Source: an uncultured Clostridia bacterium (lineage in GTDB: Bacteria > Bacillota > Clostridia > TANB77 > CAG-508). From it: a stretch of 64,000 bases of DNA. The stretch is taken from assembly GCA_910589185.1 (NCBI GenBank), contig CAJUSU010000003.1, positions 4,422-68,421 on the forward strand, in the 5' to 3' direction. The notes under the pieces are model-generated. The model was not told the origin of the DNA, did not search any database, and was given only the letters and a program-made list of their open reading frames with translations. Below are positions 34,461 to 43,532 of the stretch, piece by piece (the stretch's first letter is position 1; each line of letters opens with the position of its first letter). The translations under genes and the position numbers were made by a program.

Positions 34461-34755
34461 AATTTATCCTCACTTTATTCTATCAAATTTTGACTGTATT
34501 ATATCATTACTATTGTTTGAAAGTAAAGGTAATTGGGAGAAAAAGCAAAAGAAAAAGAATAGTACAATATTATATAAAAGAATTTTTTAATAATTCATAT
34601 AAAAGTCAAATTCAAATAAAAAAGGAATAAATCCTGTAAATTACAGGATCTACCCCTTAGAAGTAGTCTAATATAAATCAAACAGCATCTAACTCCTTTT
34701 GTTCAGTTTAGACTCATCTTTTTTGTCCCCAAAACAATGAATCTTCGTTTAGAAT
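34461..34755. other. 295-nt intergenic region with one small hairpin
   Basis: Between rpiA and the NUDIX gene there is no convincing reading frame. An inverted repeat ATCCTGTA/TACAGGAT at 34631-34649, followed on the minus strand by TTATTCCTTTTTT, may be the terminator of the NUDIX gene, though it is about 110 nt from its stop. Sequence around 34700-34735 (CAGTTTAGACTC, then TTGTCCCC) weakly resembles the REP-like elements near fabF. No riboswitch is evident. Confidence 0.4.
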
Positions 34756-35517
34756 TTAAATGAATCCTTCAAAGTCTCCTCTGTGTAACTTAGTAAAAAA
34801 ACGTTGCAACAATAGTATTGTAACTTCAGCAAGGTCAAATCCTAAAAATGGTTTTTTCCCTTCTAAATAATCTTCCAACTCTTGTTCTATTCTTTCTACT
34901 GAATACCATTTATACCGAATACATTCATTTTCGTCCAAATTCTGTTGTGTCTTTTGTCCTACTCTAGCTACGAAAAGCTTTAGGGTTTCTGTAGAACAAG
35001 AAATGTGTAAATGTACAAACGGTTGCACTAACGGCTGTATCTCTTGTATCTCATAACCAATTTCTTCTTGTGCTTCGCGATAGGCACCCTCCTCCATAGT
35101 TTCGCCTTTTTCTATCAATCCAGCAGGTACTCCCCAGAAAAAGCGTGCATATTGTTTGCCGTCTACGGTCGCTGTTCTAGCACCTCTAGGCTCTAACACC
35201 ATACAAGTTTCTATCTTTCCGTTTTTAGGATTTCTTCGAAGACAGAGAACGTGAACAGCTGGCTTAGAAAGCATCAAGTTAAAAGTAAAGTTGTGTAAAG
35301 TGCCATTTTTTTCACCAATTTCAGTATACTCTGCTACATCAAATCTTTTTAATTTTTTAATTATCTTTTGACTCACTATTAACTGCCCATATTTCCGATA
35401 ATAGTTCCAACTTGATCTCGGTGGAATATATGGCTGTTGTCTCTTTTCCTCCTCGCATTCATTTGTTTCGTAAGCCACATAAGGAAACATGCTAAGTTCA
35501 TTATTTTGTTTTTTCAT
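34756..35517 (-). CDS. NUDIX hydrolase (ADP-ribose pyrophosphatase-like)
   Basis: The 253-residue protein has a complete NUDIX box, GLIEKGETMEEGAYREAQ then EEIGYE, near 133-155, preceded by FFWGVPAG. The N-terminal 60 residues are extra, and the C-terminal half has IQPLVQPFVHLHISCSTE, as in ADP-sugar pyrophosphatases. The substrate is not certain. Two in-frame CGG codons (34915-34917 in CIRYKW; 35395-35397 in NYYRKYG) seem to be read normally as Arg. They are thus counter-examples to the CGG-frameshift idea raised for other genes. The gene looks slightly less AT-rich than its neighbours and is divergent from tyrS. Confidence 0.88.
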   Translation of the reverse strand: MKKQNNELSMFPYVAYETNECEEEKRQQPYIPPRSSWNYYRKYGQLIVSQKIIKKLKRFDVAEYTEIGEKNGTLHNFTFNLMLSKPAVHVLCLRRNPKNGKIETCMVLEPRGARTATVDGKQYARFFWGVPAGLIEKGETMEEGAYREAQEEIGYEIQEIQPLVQPFVHLHISCSTETLKLFVARVGQKTQQNLDENECIRYKWYSVERIEQELEDYLEGKKPFLGFDLAEVTILLLQRFFTKLHRGDFEGFI

Positions 35518-35678
35518 TGTAGTGCTCCTCCTAATTCAACTTAAATTTGGAATATTCTGCAAAACTTATATATTTATATTTTAACATATTTTATGTTAAT
35601 TTTCAAGTTTCACTTGTTTTTTTCGATTTCTATGGTAAAATATTGATTAAATTGTAAATGGAAGGAAATGATAATAAT

Positions 35679-36896
35679 ATGGCAGAAAAAAATGTATTTG
35701 ATACTTTAATGGAAAGAGGTTATATTGAACAAATAACCCATGAAGAATTAAAAGAAGTACTTGGAAAAGAAAGTGTTCCTTTTTATATTGGATTTGATCC
35801 TACTGCTGACAGTTTACATATTGGTCACTTTATTTCTTTAATGGTTGCCTCTCAAATGCAAAAAGCAGGTCATAAACCTATTATTCTAATTGGTGGTGGT
35901 ACTGCAACTATTGGTGACCCATCTGGTAAAACAGATATGAGAAGAATGATGACACGTGAAGAAATTAATCACAATGTAGAATGCTTTAAAAAGCAAATGT
36001 CTAAATTTTTGAGTTTTGAAGGCGACAATGCCGCTATTATTGTAAATAATGGTGATTGGCTTTTAAACTTAAACTTTGTAGAGTTTATGCGTGATATTGG
36101 TTCCCTATTCTCTGTGAATAAAATGCTTTCTGCAGAATGTTATAAACAAAGAATGGAACGTGGACTTACCTTTTTTGAATTAGGATATATGTTAATGCAG
36201 TCTTATGACTTTTTGCATTTATATGAAACTTATGGCTGTAAATTACAATTAGGCGGAAATGATCAATGGTCTAATATCTTAGGTGGTGTTGACCTAATTC
36301 GTAGAGTTGGTCATTCTGATTCTTTTGGTTTAACTTTCAAATTGTTAACCACCAAAGAAGGCAAGAAAATGGGTAAAACAGAAAAAGGTGCTTTATGGCT
36401 TGACCCTGAAAAGACTTCCCCATATGAATTTTATCAATATTGGAGAAATATTGATGACGCAGATGTAAAAACTGTCTTATCATTAATTACTTTTCTACCA
36501 ATGGAACAAATTAATGAATTATGCGCTCATCAAGATGAAAGAATGAATGAAGCTAAAAAAATAGCAGCCTTTGAAATTACCAAATTAATTCATGGTGAAG
36601 AAGAAGCAAAAAAAGCTGAAGAAGCAGCATCAGCCTTATTTGAAGGAAATGGTAGTTTAGATAACATGCCTACATCTAAAATAGAAAGTTTACCTATTTC
36701 TATTTTAGATGCTATGATACAAGTTGGATTTGCACCTTCTAAAGGTCAGGCAAGAATTTTAATTGAACAAGGTGGTATCTCTTTAAACGAAGAAAAAATA
36801 ACCGAAACAACTTACCAATTATCTGAAAATGATTTTAAAGAAGGATATGCTATCTTGAAAAAAGGTAAAAAGGCATTTTACAAATTAGAAAAATAG
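35679..36896 (+). CDS. tyrS: Tyrosyl-tRNA synthetase
   Basis: The 405-residue class I enzyme charges tRNA-Tyr. It has the HIGH-type motif PTADSLHIGHF near 40, YMLMQSYDFLHLYE and GGNDQWSNILGG for tyrosine binding, a KMSKS-type loop KKMGKTEKGALW near 230, and a C-terminal S4 RNA-binding domain. I choose ATG 35679 (MAEKNVFDTL) with GGAAGGA about 10 nt upstream; an in-frame ATG at 35658 overlaps that site. No T-box leader is visible in the 160 nt upstream. The plus-strand acyltransferase gene follows after 27 nt. Confidence 0.96.
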   Translation: MAEKNVFDTLMERGYIEQITHEELKEVLGKESVPFYIGFDPTADSLHIGHFISLMVASQMQKAGHKPIILIGGGTATIGDPSGKTDMRRMMTREEINHNVECFKKQMSKFLSFEGDNAAIIVNNGDWLLNLNFVEFMRDIGSLFSVNKMLSAECYKQRMERGLTFFELGYMLMQSYDFLHLYETYGCKLQLGGNDQWSNILGGVDLIRRVGHSDSFGLTFKLLTTKEGKKMGKTEKGALWLDPEKTSPYEFYQYWRNIDDADVKTVLSLITFLPMEQINELCAHQDERMNEAKKIAAFEITKLIHGEEEAKKAEEAASALFEGNGSLDNMPTSKIESLPISILDAMIQVGFAPSKGQARILIEQGGISLNEEKITETTYQLSENDFKEGYAILKKGKKAFYKLEK

Positions 36897-36923
36897 AAAT
36901 ACAAATGAAAGGATACAGATACT

Positions 36924-38030
36924 ATGACGAAAAATCAACTTGTTCCCGTTTCTGCAAAAAAACACAATGGCATTATTAGTTTTTGGAAATTTTGCTTTTG
37001 CATGTTAATTATCATTTTCCACGGTAATGTCTTTGCTGCTAACAGCGGAGAGGCTTTATTTTCTAAAGGTTCTATTGGAGTTGAGTTTTTCTTCTTAGTA
37101 TCTGGTTTCTTATTGGCCAAGACAGCTTTTCGAAGAAATGAGCAAGAACCGAATACAGAAAACTTAGGAAAAGAAACTTTCCATTTCATTTGGAAAAAAT
37201 ATCTCTTCTTTCTCCCTTATGTTTTCTTTGCTGGTCTACTTAATTTAATTTTGCAAAATGTTTGCGGTAATATAGATTTATCCCAAAATGTACTTTCTAT
37301 TTTAGATATGTTATTACTACGCATGACAGGATTAAAAGTCAATGTCATTATTGGACAAGTTTGGTATATTTCTGCTATGTTATTATCTATGATGATATTA
37401 TATCCTTTACTTCGAAAATATAAGAAAAATTATCTTTATTTGGTTGCTCCTTTAGTGATATTACTTGGCTTCGGTTGGCTTGTTCATAGTAATGGCAGTT
37501 TAAGAACCCCAGAAAAATGGCTTGGCTTTGCATATAAAGGTCTAATTAGAGGCTTTTTGGAGTTGAATTTAGGCTGTATTTTATATTTGCTTTGTCAAAA
37601 GTTAAAAAATATTACATTTACTAAATTAGGAAAAATCTTTATCACATTAATAGAAATTGGTGGATTCGTTTTGCCTTTTCTAACCTCTCAATTTCTTTCA
37701 AGCACTAAAGCAGATATTTTTTTACTTGCCTTTTTGGCACTTTCTATTTTATTAGCATTTAGTGAAAAGACTTTAGAATTTAATTTGTTTAATCATAAAA
37801 TATTTTTCTGGTTAGAAAAATTTAGTTTGCCATTATATATCTGTAATATTTTAGCTAGGGATTTTGTTAAAAATATTAATATTTTTAACTCCCTATCCTA
37901 TTATCCAAAACTTGGCGTATACTTGGTAATCAATTTTGTACTTGCTCTCATTTGTATGTATTTCATTTCTTTTTTACAAAAGTTACATCTAGTAGAACAT
38001 CTAAAAAAACTAATAATTAAAGAAGAATAG
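36924..38030 (+). CDS. Acyltransferase 3 (OafA/YrhL-type) membrane protein
   Basis: The 368-residue protein has about ten membrane segments and acyltransferase-3 features: an N-terminal segment GIISFWKFCFCMLIIIFHGN with the catalytic-type His in FHG, then SIGVEFFFLVSGFLLAKT, the family's F-x-x-S-G-F-L pattern. Such enzymes move acetyl or other acyl groups from cytoplasmic donors onto sugars of surface polymers. Its position next to the teichoic acid cluster suggests O-acetylation of that polymer. It shares orientation with tyrS, and its stop lies in the arm of a strong bidirectional terminator. Confidence 0.9.
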   Translation: MTKNQLVPVSAKKHNGIISFWKFCFCMLIIIFHGNVFAANSGEALFSKGSIGVEFFFLVSGFLLAKTAFRRNEQEPNTENLGKETFHFIWKKYLFFLPYVFFAGLLNLILQNVCGNIDLSQNVLSILDMLLLRMTGLKVNVIIGQVWYISAMLLSMMILYPLLRKYKKNYLYLVAPLVILLGFGWLVHSNGSLRTPEKWLGFAYKGLIRGFLELNLGCILYLLCQKLKNITFTKLGKIFITLIEIGGFVLPFLTSQFLSSTKADIFLLAFLALSILLAFSEKTLEFNLFNHKIFFWLEKFSLPLYICNILARDFVKNINIFNSLSYYPKLGVYLVINFVLALICMYFISFLQKLHLVEHLKKLIIKEE

Positions 38031-38056
38031 AAAAATCAATATTTTTCTATTCTTCT
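38021..38056. terminator. 16-bp perfect bidirectional terminator overlapping two stop codons
   Basis: Arms 38021-38036 and 38041-38056 are perfectly complementary around a 4-nt loop. The plus-strand acyltransferase stop lies in the left arm, and the minus-strand YfhO stop begins at the arm-loop junction. A- and T-rich flanks on both sides make it usable in both directions. Confidence 0.85.
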
Positions 38057-40765
38057 CTTTTCTAAAACCGCAACAACTATAAAAGCCACAACACCTATAC
38101 TTGTACAAATTATACCTAATTTCAAATATGGTACTTCATACGTTAAATAGATTTCATGTTGCCCTGCTTTTACTGGAATTCCTATAAAAGCTGTATTAAC
38201 ATTAATTGTATCTACTCTTTCTCCATCTACATATGCTTTCCAACCAGTAGTATAACTTGATGTTATTTGTAGAACTGCATCTTCACTTAAGTTAATCTTT
38301 CCGCTGATTTCTCGATTATTGCATTTTAATTCTTTCAATTCATTTTGCTGTAATCTCTGAATTGTATTTTCATAATTATCCATAGAAACTGCAACTACTT
38401 GTATATCCTTAAAGCAATAAACTCCTTTTGTACTAAAAGTTAACTCTATTTTTCCCTCTGCATTGTCATAATATCCAAGATTCAACAATATTTCTGGTAC
38501 TTTTTGGTAATAAGGTGAAGTAATTTTATTATTAATTACCCTACTTGCCATTTTATTTTTAAACTTTGCTGTTACTGTATGCTTTTTAGTATCCATAAAT
38601 TCAAACCCAGAAATATAAACATATAATTCAGAATTTTCTATATTGTCTATTTCTATTTCAATACTTTGCTTATCTTTCTTAGTAACAACTTGTTTTCTAT
38701 TTTCTTTTTGAGTTACAATATTCTCTTTATCTATTAATCTATATGGAATATTTTGATAACAGTCTCGAATATCCCTTATGTCTTTTTTTTCTTTTAATTT
38801 AACATCTTTTATTTCTTCTTTACTATCAACAACCGCTACTTTTAAGATTGCATCTTCTTTTTCAATTGGATTTAACTTTTCATAATTTTCTTTTAACATA
38901 TAGTTGTTATAGCAAACACCAATAGAAAGTGGATACTTATTTTGATAAATCTTTTTTCCTTCTTTCTCTTGAAGCAAAGTATATCCATAAGGAACATATT
39001 TCTGATTTTTCTCATCTACTACATAATATTTATTTCCCAATAGACTTGTTATTTTAGTTCTATCTGCAAAACCTCTTACATTCATCGTAGTAGAATATTT
39101 ATTATCCGCCAGCTCTCTACTTAGATTGTATACATATTTACTTCCTAATGATAAGAAACACTCAATTGATGGATAGTTGTAATAAATAGAATAATTTGCT
39201 AATTCATGTGGTAACTTCGAAATACGATAAAATTCTTTATCTTTCTCTAAAACCTCTTGAATATTTTGAGAATAATCTTGGTTCTTTCCTCTTTGTGTTT
39301 TTATTTTTTCTTCAACCTGACCTAATTTAATAAACTCCTTTGCATATTCCCTATCAAAAGAACTATAAAGTCCATATGACATTATTCCAATATTACTAAT
39401 TACCAATAATAATATAATTATTTTAAAAATATTTGCTCTACATTTCAGCCAAAAGGAAATTTTCCTATTGTTTTTTAAAACGATAACAATATACATTAAA
39501 AGAGCAATCACAATTTGTATGAAATAAAGCATCTGTACTGATGTTCTCATTTTACTGATTAATACAATACTAATTCCTATAATGCTATATAGTGCATAAA
39601 ATGCTCCCATACTTATTAATTCTTTTTTAGTATAATTTTCTTCTAAACAAGACATCACAATATAGGCTAAAATAAAGCTATACATGAATGACCAGCGATT
39701 GCTCGGAAAAGAAAATCCATTCATCAAAGAGCCGATAAAAGGCATTAATAGCATTATTGTAGTAACTAGGAAATAGATTAAGTAAATCTTATGTTCCTTT
39801 TTTCTTAACCATAAAACCGGTAACATTAATAAAATAATAGAAGATACACCTATTGCGCTCCAATTATTATCATTTACGGTTAATAAATTAATAGTAAATA
39901 TATTTTGATAATACTCTTCATTATATTGACATAATGTTTTTTCACCACTTCTCGCTGAGTTGATAAACGAGTGAATGGTAGGCATTAAAATAATTCCTGC
40001 AATCAAAATTCCTATAACATAACACAAAATTGCCGAGCCTAGCTTTTTGAAAAAATGCTTTGCTCCTTCTTTTCTATACTCACAAATATATTGAATAATT
40101 GCATAAATAACTATCATAATAGTATGCATATAAAAGAAGTAATAATTAGATATAGCTGATAATGCAATAAAAATAATGAAAGGAATTTTTTTATTCTCCC
40201 TAAATAATTTATCTACTCCTAATAAAAGCAAAGGAAATAATATCATGGCATTTAAAAAGTAAGGATGTCTTACCCCAGCATATATACTGTATGCTGAAAA
40301 AGTATATATTAAAGCACCTATTAATATATTATAAAACTTCTTTTCTGCGTTTTCGCTTTTTTGCAAATGATATTTGCTATAAGTAATAAAAGCAATACCT
40401 ATACAAAATAAACGAAGAATAATCAGTAAATTATAAGTCATCTCTAAATGTTGCATAGGAAATAATAAGCTTATATAGGCAAATGGATCACCTAAAACAT
40501 AATAAGAATACTGCCCTATAACATCTAGTCCTAATCCCATATTCCATGAAAACAAGTCAAGTCCTTCACTAGGATTTGACAAAAAATCTCTAACCTTTTC
40601 ATTAAAATCTTTTAAAATAATATAATGTTGCTTTAATCCATCATCTTGCCAAACAAAACTACGTTTATTGATTATAAAAACAGAAAATACAATACATGCT
40701 GTTAGTATAAAGAGAATAGCATATATCCAATATATCTTCGTCTTATCATTAAAAATTTTATGCAC
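38036..40765 (-). CDS. YfhO-family polytopic membrane protein
   Basis: The 909-residue protein has a dozen or more membrane segments in the N-terminal half, a large extracytoplasmic region (about 480-870) and a final membrane helix (about 880-900). It matches the YfhO/GT-C-like family: KRSFVWQDDGLKQHY near 35 with a conserved acidic pair in the first loop, and TTGWKAYVDGERV near 830. B. subtilis YfhO glycosylates lipoteichoic acid and related members do similar jobs, so sugar transfer onto the surface polymer is likely. The start is GTG (40763-40765). It is the last gene of the teichoic acid cluster. Confidence 0.85.
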   Translation of the reverse strand: MHKIFNDKTKIYWIYAILFILTACIVFSVFIINKRSFVWQDDGLKQHYIILKDFNEKVRDFLSNPSEGLDLFSWNMGLGLDVIGQYSYYVLGDPFAYISLLFPMQHLEMTYNLLIILRLFCIGIAFITYSKYHLQKSENAEKKFYNILIGALIYTFSAYSIYAGVRHPYFLNAMILFPLLLLGVDKLFRENKKIPFIIFIALSAISNYYFFYMHTIMIVIYAIIQYICEYRKEGAKHFFKKLGSAILCYVIGILIAGIILMPTIHSFINSARSGEKTLCQYNEEYYQNIFTINLLTVNDNNWSAIGVSSIILLMLPVLWLRKKEHKIYLIYFLVTTIMLLMPFIGSLMNGFSFPSNRWSFMYSFILAYIVMSCLEENYTKKELISMGAFYALYSIIGISIVLISKMRTSVQMLYFIQIVIALLMYIVIVLKNNRKISFWLKCRANIFKIIILLLVISNIGIMSYGLYSSFDREYAKEFIKLGQVEEKIKTQRGKNQDYSQNIQEVLEKDKEFYRISKLPHELANYSIYYNYPSIECFLSLGSKYVYNLSRELADNKYSTTMNVRGFADRTKITSLLGNKYYVVDEKNQKYVPYGYTLLQEKEGKKIYQNKYPLSIGVCYNNYMLKENYEKLNPIEKEDAILKVAVVDSKEEIKDVKLKEKKDIRDIRDCYQNIPYRLIDKENIVTQKENRKQVVTKKDKQSIEIEIDNIENSELYVYISGFEFMDTKKHTVTAKFKNKMASRVINNKITSPYYQKVPEILLNLGYYDNAEGKIELTFSTKGVYCFKDIQVVAVSMDNYENTIQRLQQNELKELKCNNREISGKINLSEDAVLQITSSYTTGWKAYVDGERVDTINVNTAFIGIPVKAGQHEIYLTYEVPYLKLGIICTSIGVVAFIVVAVLEKRRIEKY

Positions 40766-40785
40766 TTTCTGTCACCAAGTCCCTT

Positions 40786-41907
40786 CTAAATAATGCTAAA
40801 TATAAAATCTACTATCTTTTCTGTCGTGTTTTCTATATTTTCTATGTATTTTTCTCTAAAGGCTCGTAATTTTTCTTTATTATATTCTCCCTTTTCTATT
40901 GCAGCTATAATTGGATCTATTGTTTTACTTACTACCCCTGGTAACTCCTTTTGATAATCAATTGTTAAACCTCTGGTATCTAAATACTTTTGTAAATCAA
41001 AGGCATAGAAATATAAGGGAATTTCTAAGATAGCTGCTTCATAAATAATACAACTATAATCACTAATCACATAATCTGCAACCATTAGCATATCCATAGT
41101 AGAAAATTCTTTATCATTGATAATATTATTTTCTGTTATCTCTACTTTACTTAGTGGATGTAATTTTAAGATAAGATTGTATTTCTCTTTATCTATCTTT
41201 TCTATTATCTCTTTTACTTTTTTATTAAAGTCTTCCTCATTCTTTCGGAAAGTTGGACAATATACAATATTCTTTTTTACCTTTATTTCTGGATATCTTT
41301 CTTCTATTTTGCTTCTTGTTTCTTCTTTGTAAGTTTTACTTGTTAACAAATCTACTCTAGGAAGCGAAAAAATCTGTATCTTATCCATTCCACAGTTGAA
41401 GCCTTCTTCTAATAAACTAGCATATGCTTTTCCACTTGCAAAAACATAAGTATAATTCTTATGCATCTTCATAGAATTTGCTATTTTACTAGAAGATCCC
41501 TCTTCTTTATCCAAAATTTGATACCCAAATTTCTTCATAGTTCCCATAGAATGCCACATTTGAATTACTTTTAAATTCTTTTTATGTTTTAGTACACTGA
41601 TCAAGATACAATAAGAATCTAACACTACAATTTTAGAAGTAGCAATATGATACATTTGTCGAACACAGTGAAAAGCATATCCTACTTTATTCTTCAAGTT
41701 TGCCTTTGCTCCACCTTTCAATTCTTTGCATAATACCACTACTTTATATTCTGGCGATTTTTCTATTATCTTCTTTTCTAGCAACATAAAATCTACTGTT
41801 TTTTTATTTGACTGTCTACTAATCATAGTAATCTTCTTTTTGGTTGGTAATAACTTAAAAAAACAATAAATCAAATTTGCTCCAAATATGAATATCTTTT
41901 TTATCAT
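40786..41907 (-). CDS. CDP-glycerol glycerophosphotransferase family (TagB/TagF-like)
   Basis: The 373-residue single-domain enzyme has family motifs VIQMWHSMGTMKKFG near 116, VYCPTFRKNEED near 215, LILKLHPLSK near 250, and YVISDYSCIIYEAAILEIPL near 288. The two His and the DYS motif form the nucleotide/polyol-phosphate site. It adds glycerol phosphate (or another polyol phosphate) to lipid-linked primers or chains on the inner membrane face. The ATG overlaps the stop of the upstream homologue by 4 nt. A hydrophobic N-terminus may hold it at the membrane. Primer versus polymerase role cannot be told from sequence. Confidence 0.9.
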   Translation of the reverse strand: MIKKIFIFGANLIYCFFKLLPTKKKITMISRQSNKKTVDFMLLEKKIIEKSPEYKVVVLCKELKGGAKANLKNKVGYAFHCVRQMYHIATSKIVVLDSYCILISVLKHKKNLKVIQMWHSMGTMKKFGYQILDKEEGSSSKIANSMKMHKNYTYVFASGKAYASLLEEGFNCGMDKIQIFSLPRVDLLTSKTYKEETRSKIEERYPEIKVKKNIVYCPTFRKNEEDFNKKVKEIIEKIDKEKYNLILKLHPLSKVEITENNIINDKEFSTMDMLMVADYVISDYSCIIYEAAILEIPLYFYAFDLQKYLDTRGLTIDYQKELPGVVSKTIDPIIAAIEKGEYNKEKLRAFREKYIENIENTTEKIVDFIFSII

Positions 41908-43505
41908 TCTTTTCCCTTTAAAATAATATTATCAATAATTAAATCAGAAGCCATTTTCTGATTTTCTACTTGCACAGTTTCTTTTGCTTTCATTTCCAAT
42001 TTTTCTAACTGTTCTAATAATTCCTCTAATGTACAGCATACAGTTGCAAATTCATATTCTCTTACATTTTTATGCACTCTATTAATCAATTGATAATCAT
42101 CTAAATCAAAAGTGTATAATAAAATTGGCTTCTTTAATTTGCTATATTCATAAACACTAGAAGAATAATCTGTGATTAATACATCTGCTATATAATACAA
42201 ATCATTAATATCTGTGTATGCACTAAAGTCTTGAATATACTCTGCATACTCCTTCGGTATTTCTATTCGTTCTTGGATAAACGGATGCATTTTTATCATA
42301 AAAATTGCATTTTTTTGTTTACATATTTCATAAATCTTCGATAAATCCAGTTTATCATAAGGATAATATGCTTTTGCTTGTCTTCTTCCTCTAAAAGTTG
42401 GTGCAAATAAAATTACCTTTTTTTCCTTTAAGTTTGGAAATTTCTCATATAAATTTTCTTTAATTTTTTCTATCTTCTCTTTGTCGAAAAAGTGGTCCAT
42501 TCTAGCAAGTCCATAAGGTAATATCTTCTCTTTTGTAATGCCGAATACTTCTTCATATACTGGAATTAATTCTTCTTCACCAACAATCGCATAATCATAT
42601 TTCCTATGGCTACTTTGATATGGCTCTGGACCTCCAAAGCCAAATCTTGCATACCCAACCGACTTAAATCCAACACCTGCATGCCACACTTGAATTAGTT
42701 TAGTTTTAGGACTAATATCAATATACTTAAATATTGGTGAATAATCATCTACAAATATAAATTCTTGTTTAGACATTATCCAAATTAGCTTAAGCCATTT
42801 TGAAATAATATGCCATTTACTTTCTTGCAATGTTGTTGAAAAGGAATAGCTTATTTTATAATCTTTGTCAATATTTCTTTCTTTTAACCTCTGATCTAAC
42901 GCCAACAAATTCCCACTCATAGGAGCTCTTGTTTCTGACATAAGTAAAATCTTTTTGCTTTTATTTGGATGCAAAAAGCTAAAAAATCGATACAAAATCT
43001 TCATAGTATTTGCCATAAAGTTAAAAGTAGTATCTTTTAAAATGCTTTTTACACTTTTATTAGAAAAACAATGTTTTCTAGGATTTTTATTCAATTTCAT
43101 ATACCTAGATATTAATACACAACCTAGTTGTTCATTTTCTAATTTTCTCACTTCAAAATTAATGGTATATGCATAAATATCGCGATAATATCTATAGATT
43201 TTTCCTAAACTTTCTAATCGATATGCAAGCGCATAGTCAATGGTTAAATCCTCATACCCTTCTTCTTTTTTTATCTGGAATCGGTAATTTTGGTTTTCTA
43301 ACATTTTTCCATCTATATTGGTTATATTAATTTTAGCATGATATTGATACTGTATTTCTGTTTTTTCTAAAGGTATGCAATATTGCTCTTTCCCAGAAAC
43401 TAAGTAAATTTGTTGTGCTTCTTCATATAGTTTAAAAGTAATATTTAGAAATATTCTTTCCCAATAAATATCTATTATGCAATTCTTGTTTACTTGGTTT
43501 TCCAT
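41904..43505 (-). CDS. CDP-glycerol glycerophosphotransferase family, large (TagF/TarL-like)
   Basis: The 533-residue protein has an N-terminal beta-rich domain of about 160 residues and a C-terminal glycerophosphotransferase domain: LIQVWHAGVGFKSVG, LFAPTFRGRRQAKAY, FMIKMHPFIQER and VLITDYSSSVYEYSKLKKPI. The two-domain layout matches polymerases such as TagF/TarL. With a TarI-like enzyme next door, the donor may be CDP-ribitol or CDP-glycerol. ATGA overlap with the downstream homologue indicates coupled translation. AAAAGGAG precedes the ATG. Confidence 0.88.
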   Translation of the reverse strand: MENQVNKNCIIDIYWERIFLNITFKLYEEAQQIYLVSGKEQYCIPLEKTEIQYQYHAKINITNIDGKMLENQNYRFQIKKEEGYEDLTIDYALAYRLESLGKIYRYYRDIYAYTINFEVRKLENEQLGCVLISRYMKLNKNPRKHCFSNKSVKSILKDTTFNFMANTMKILYRFFSFLHPNKSKKILLMSETRAPMSGNLLALDQRLKERNIDKDYKISYSFSTTLQESKWHIISKWLKLIWIMSKQEFIFVDDYSPIFKYIDISPKTKLIQVWHAGVGFKSVGYARFGFGGPEPYQSSHRKYDYAIVGEEELIPVYEEVFGITKEKILPYGLARMDHFFDKEKIEKIKENLYEKFPNLKEKKVILFAPTFRGRRQAKAYYPYDKLDLSKIYEICKQKNAIFMIKMHPFIQERIEIPKEYAEYIQDFSAYTDINDLYYIADVLITDYSSSVYEYSKLKKPILLYTFDLDDYQLINRVHKNVREYEFATVCCTLEELLEQLEKLEMKAKETVQVENQKMASDLIIDNIILKGKE

Positions 43506-43532
43506 TACTACTCCTTTTCTATGTAGTAGAAG

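Noticed and set aside
34600..34740. Riboswitch or structured RNA between rpiA and the NUDIX gene
   Set aside because: Only an 8-bp hairpin and AT-rich sequence are present; no known aptamer pattern could be recognised.
35518..35678. T-box leader for tyrS
   Set aside because: The 160-nt upstream region shows neither a T-box motif nor a terminator/antiterminator pair.
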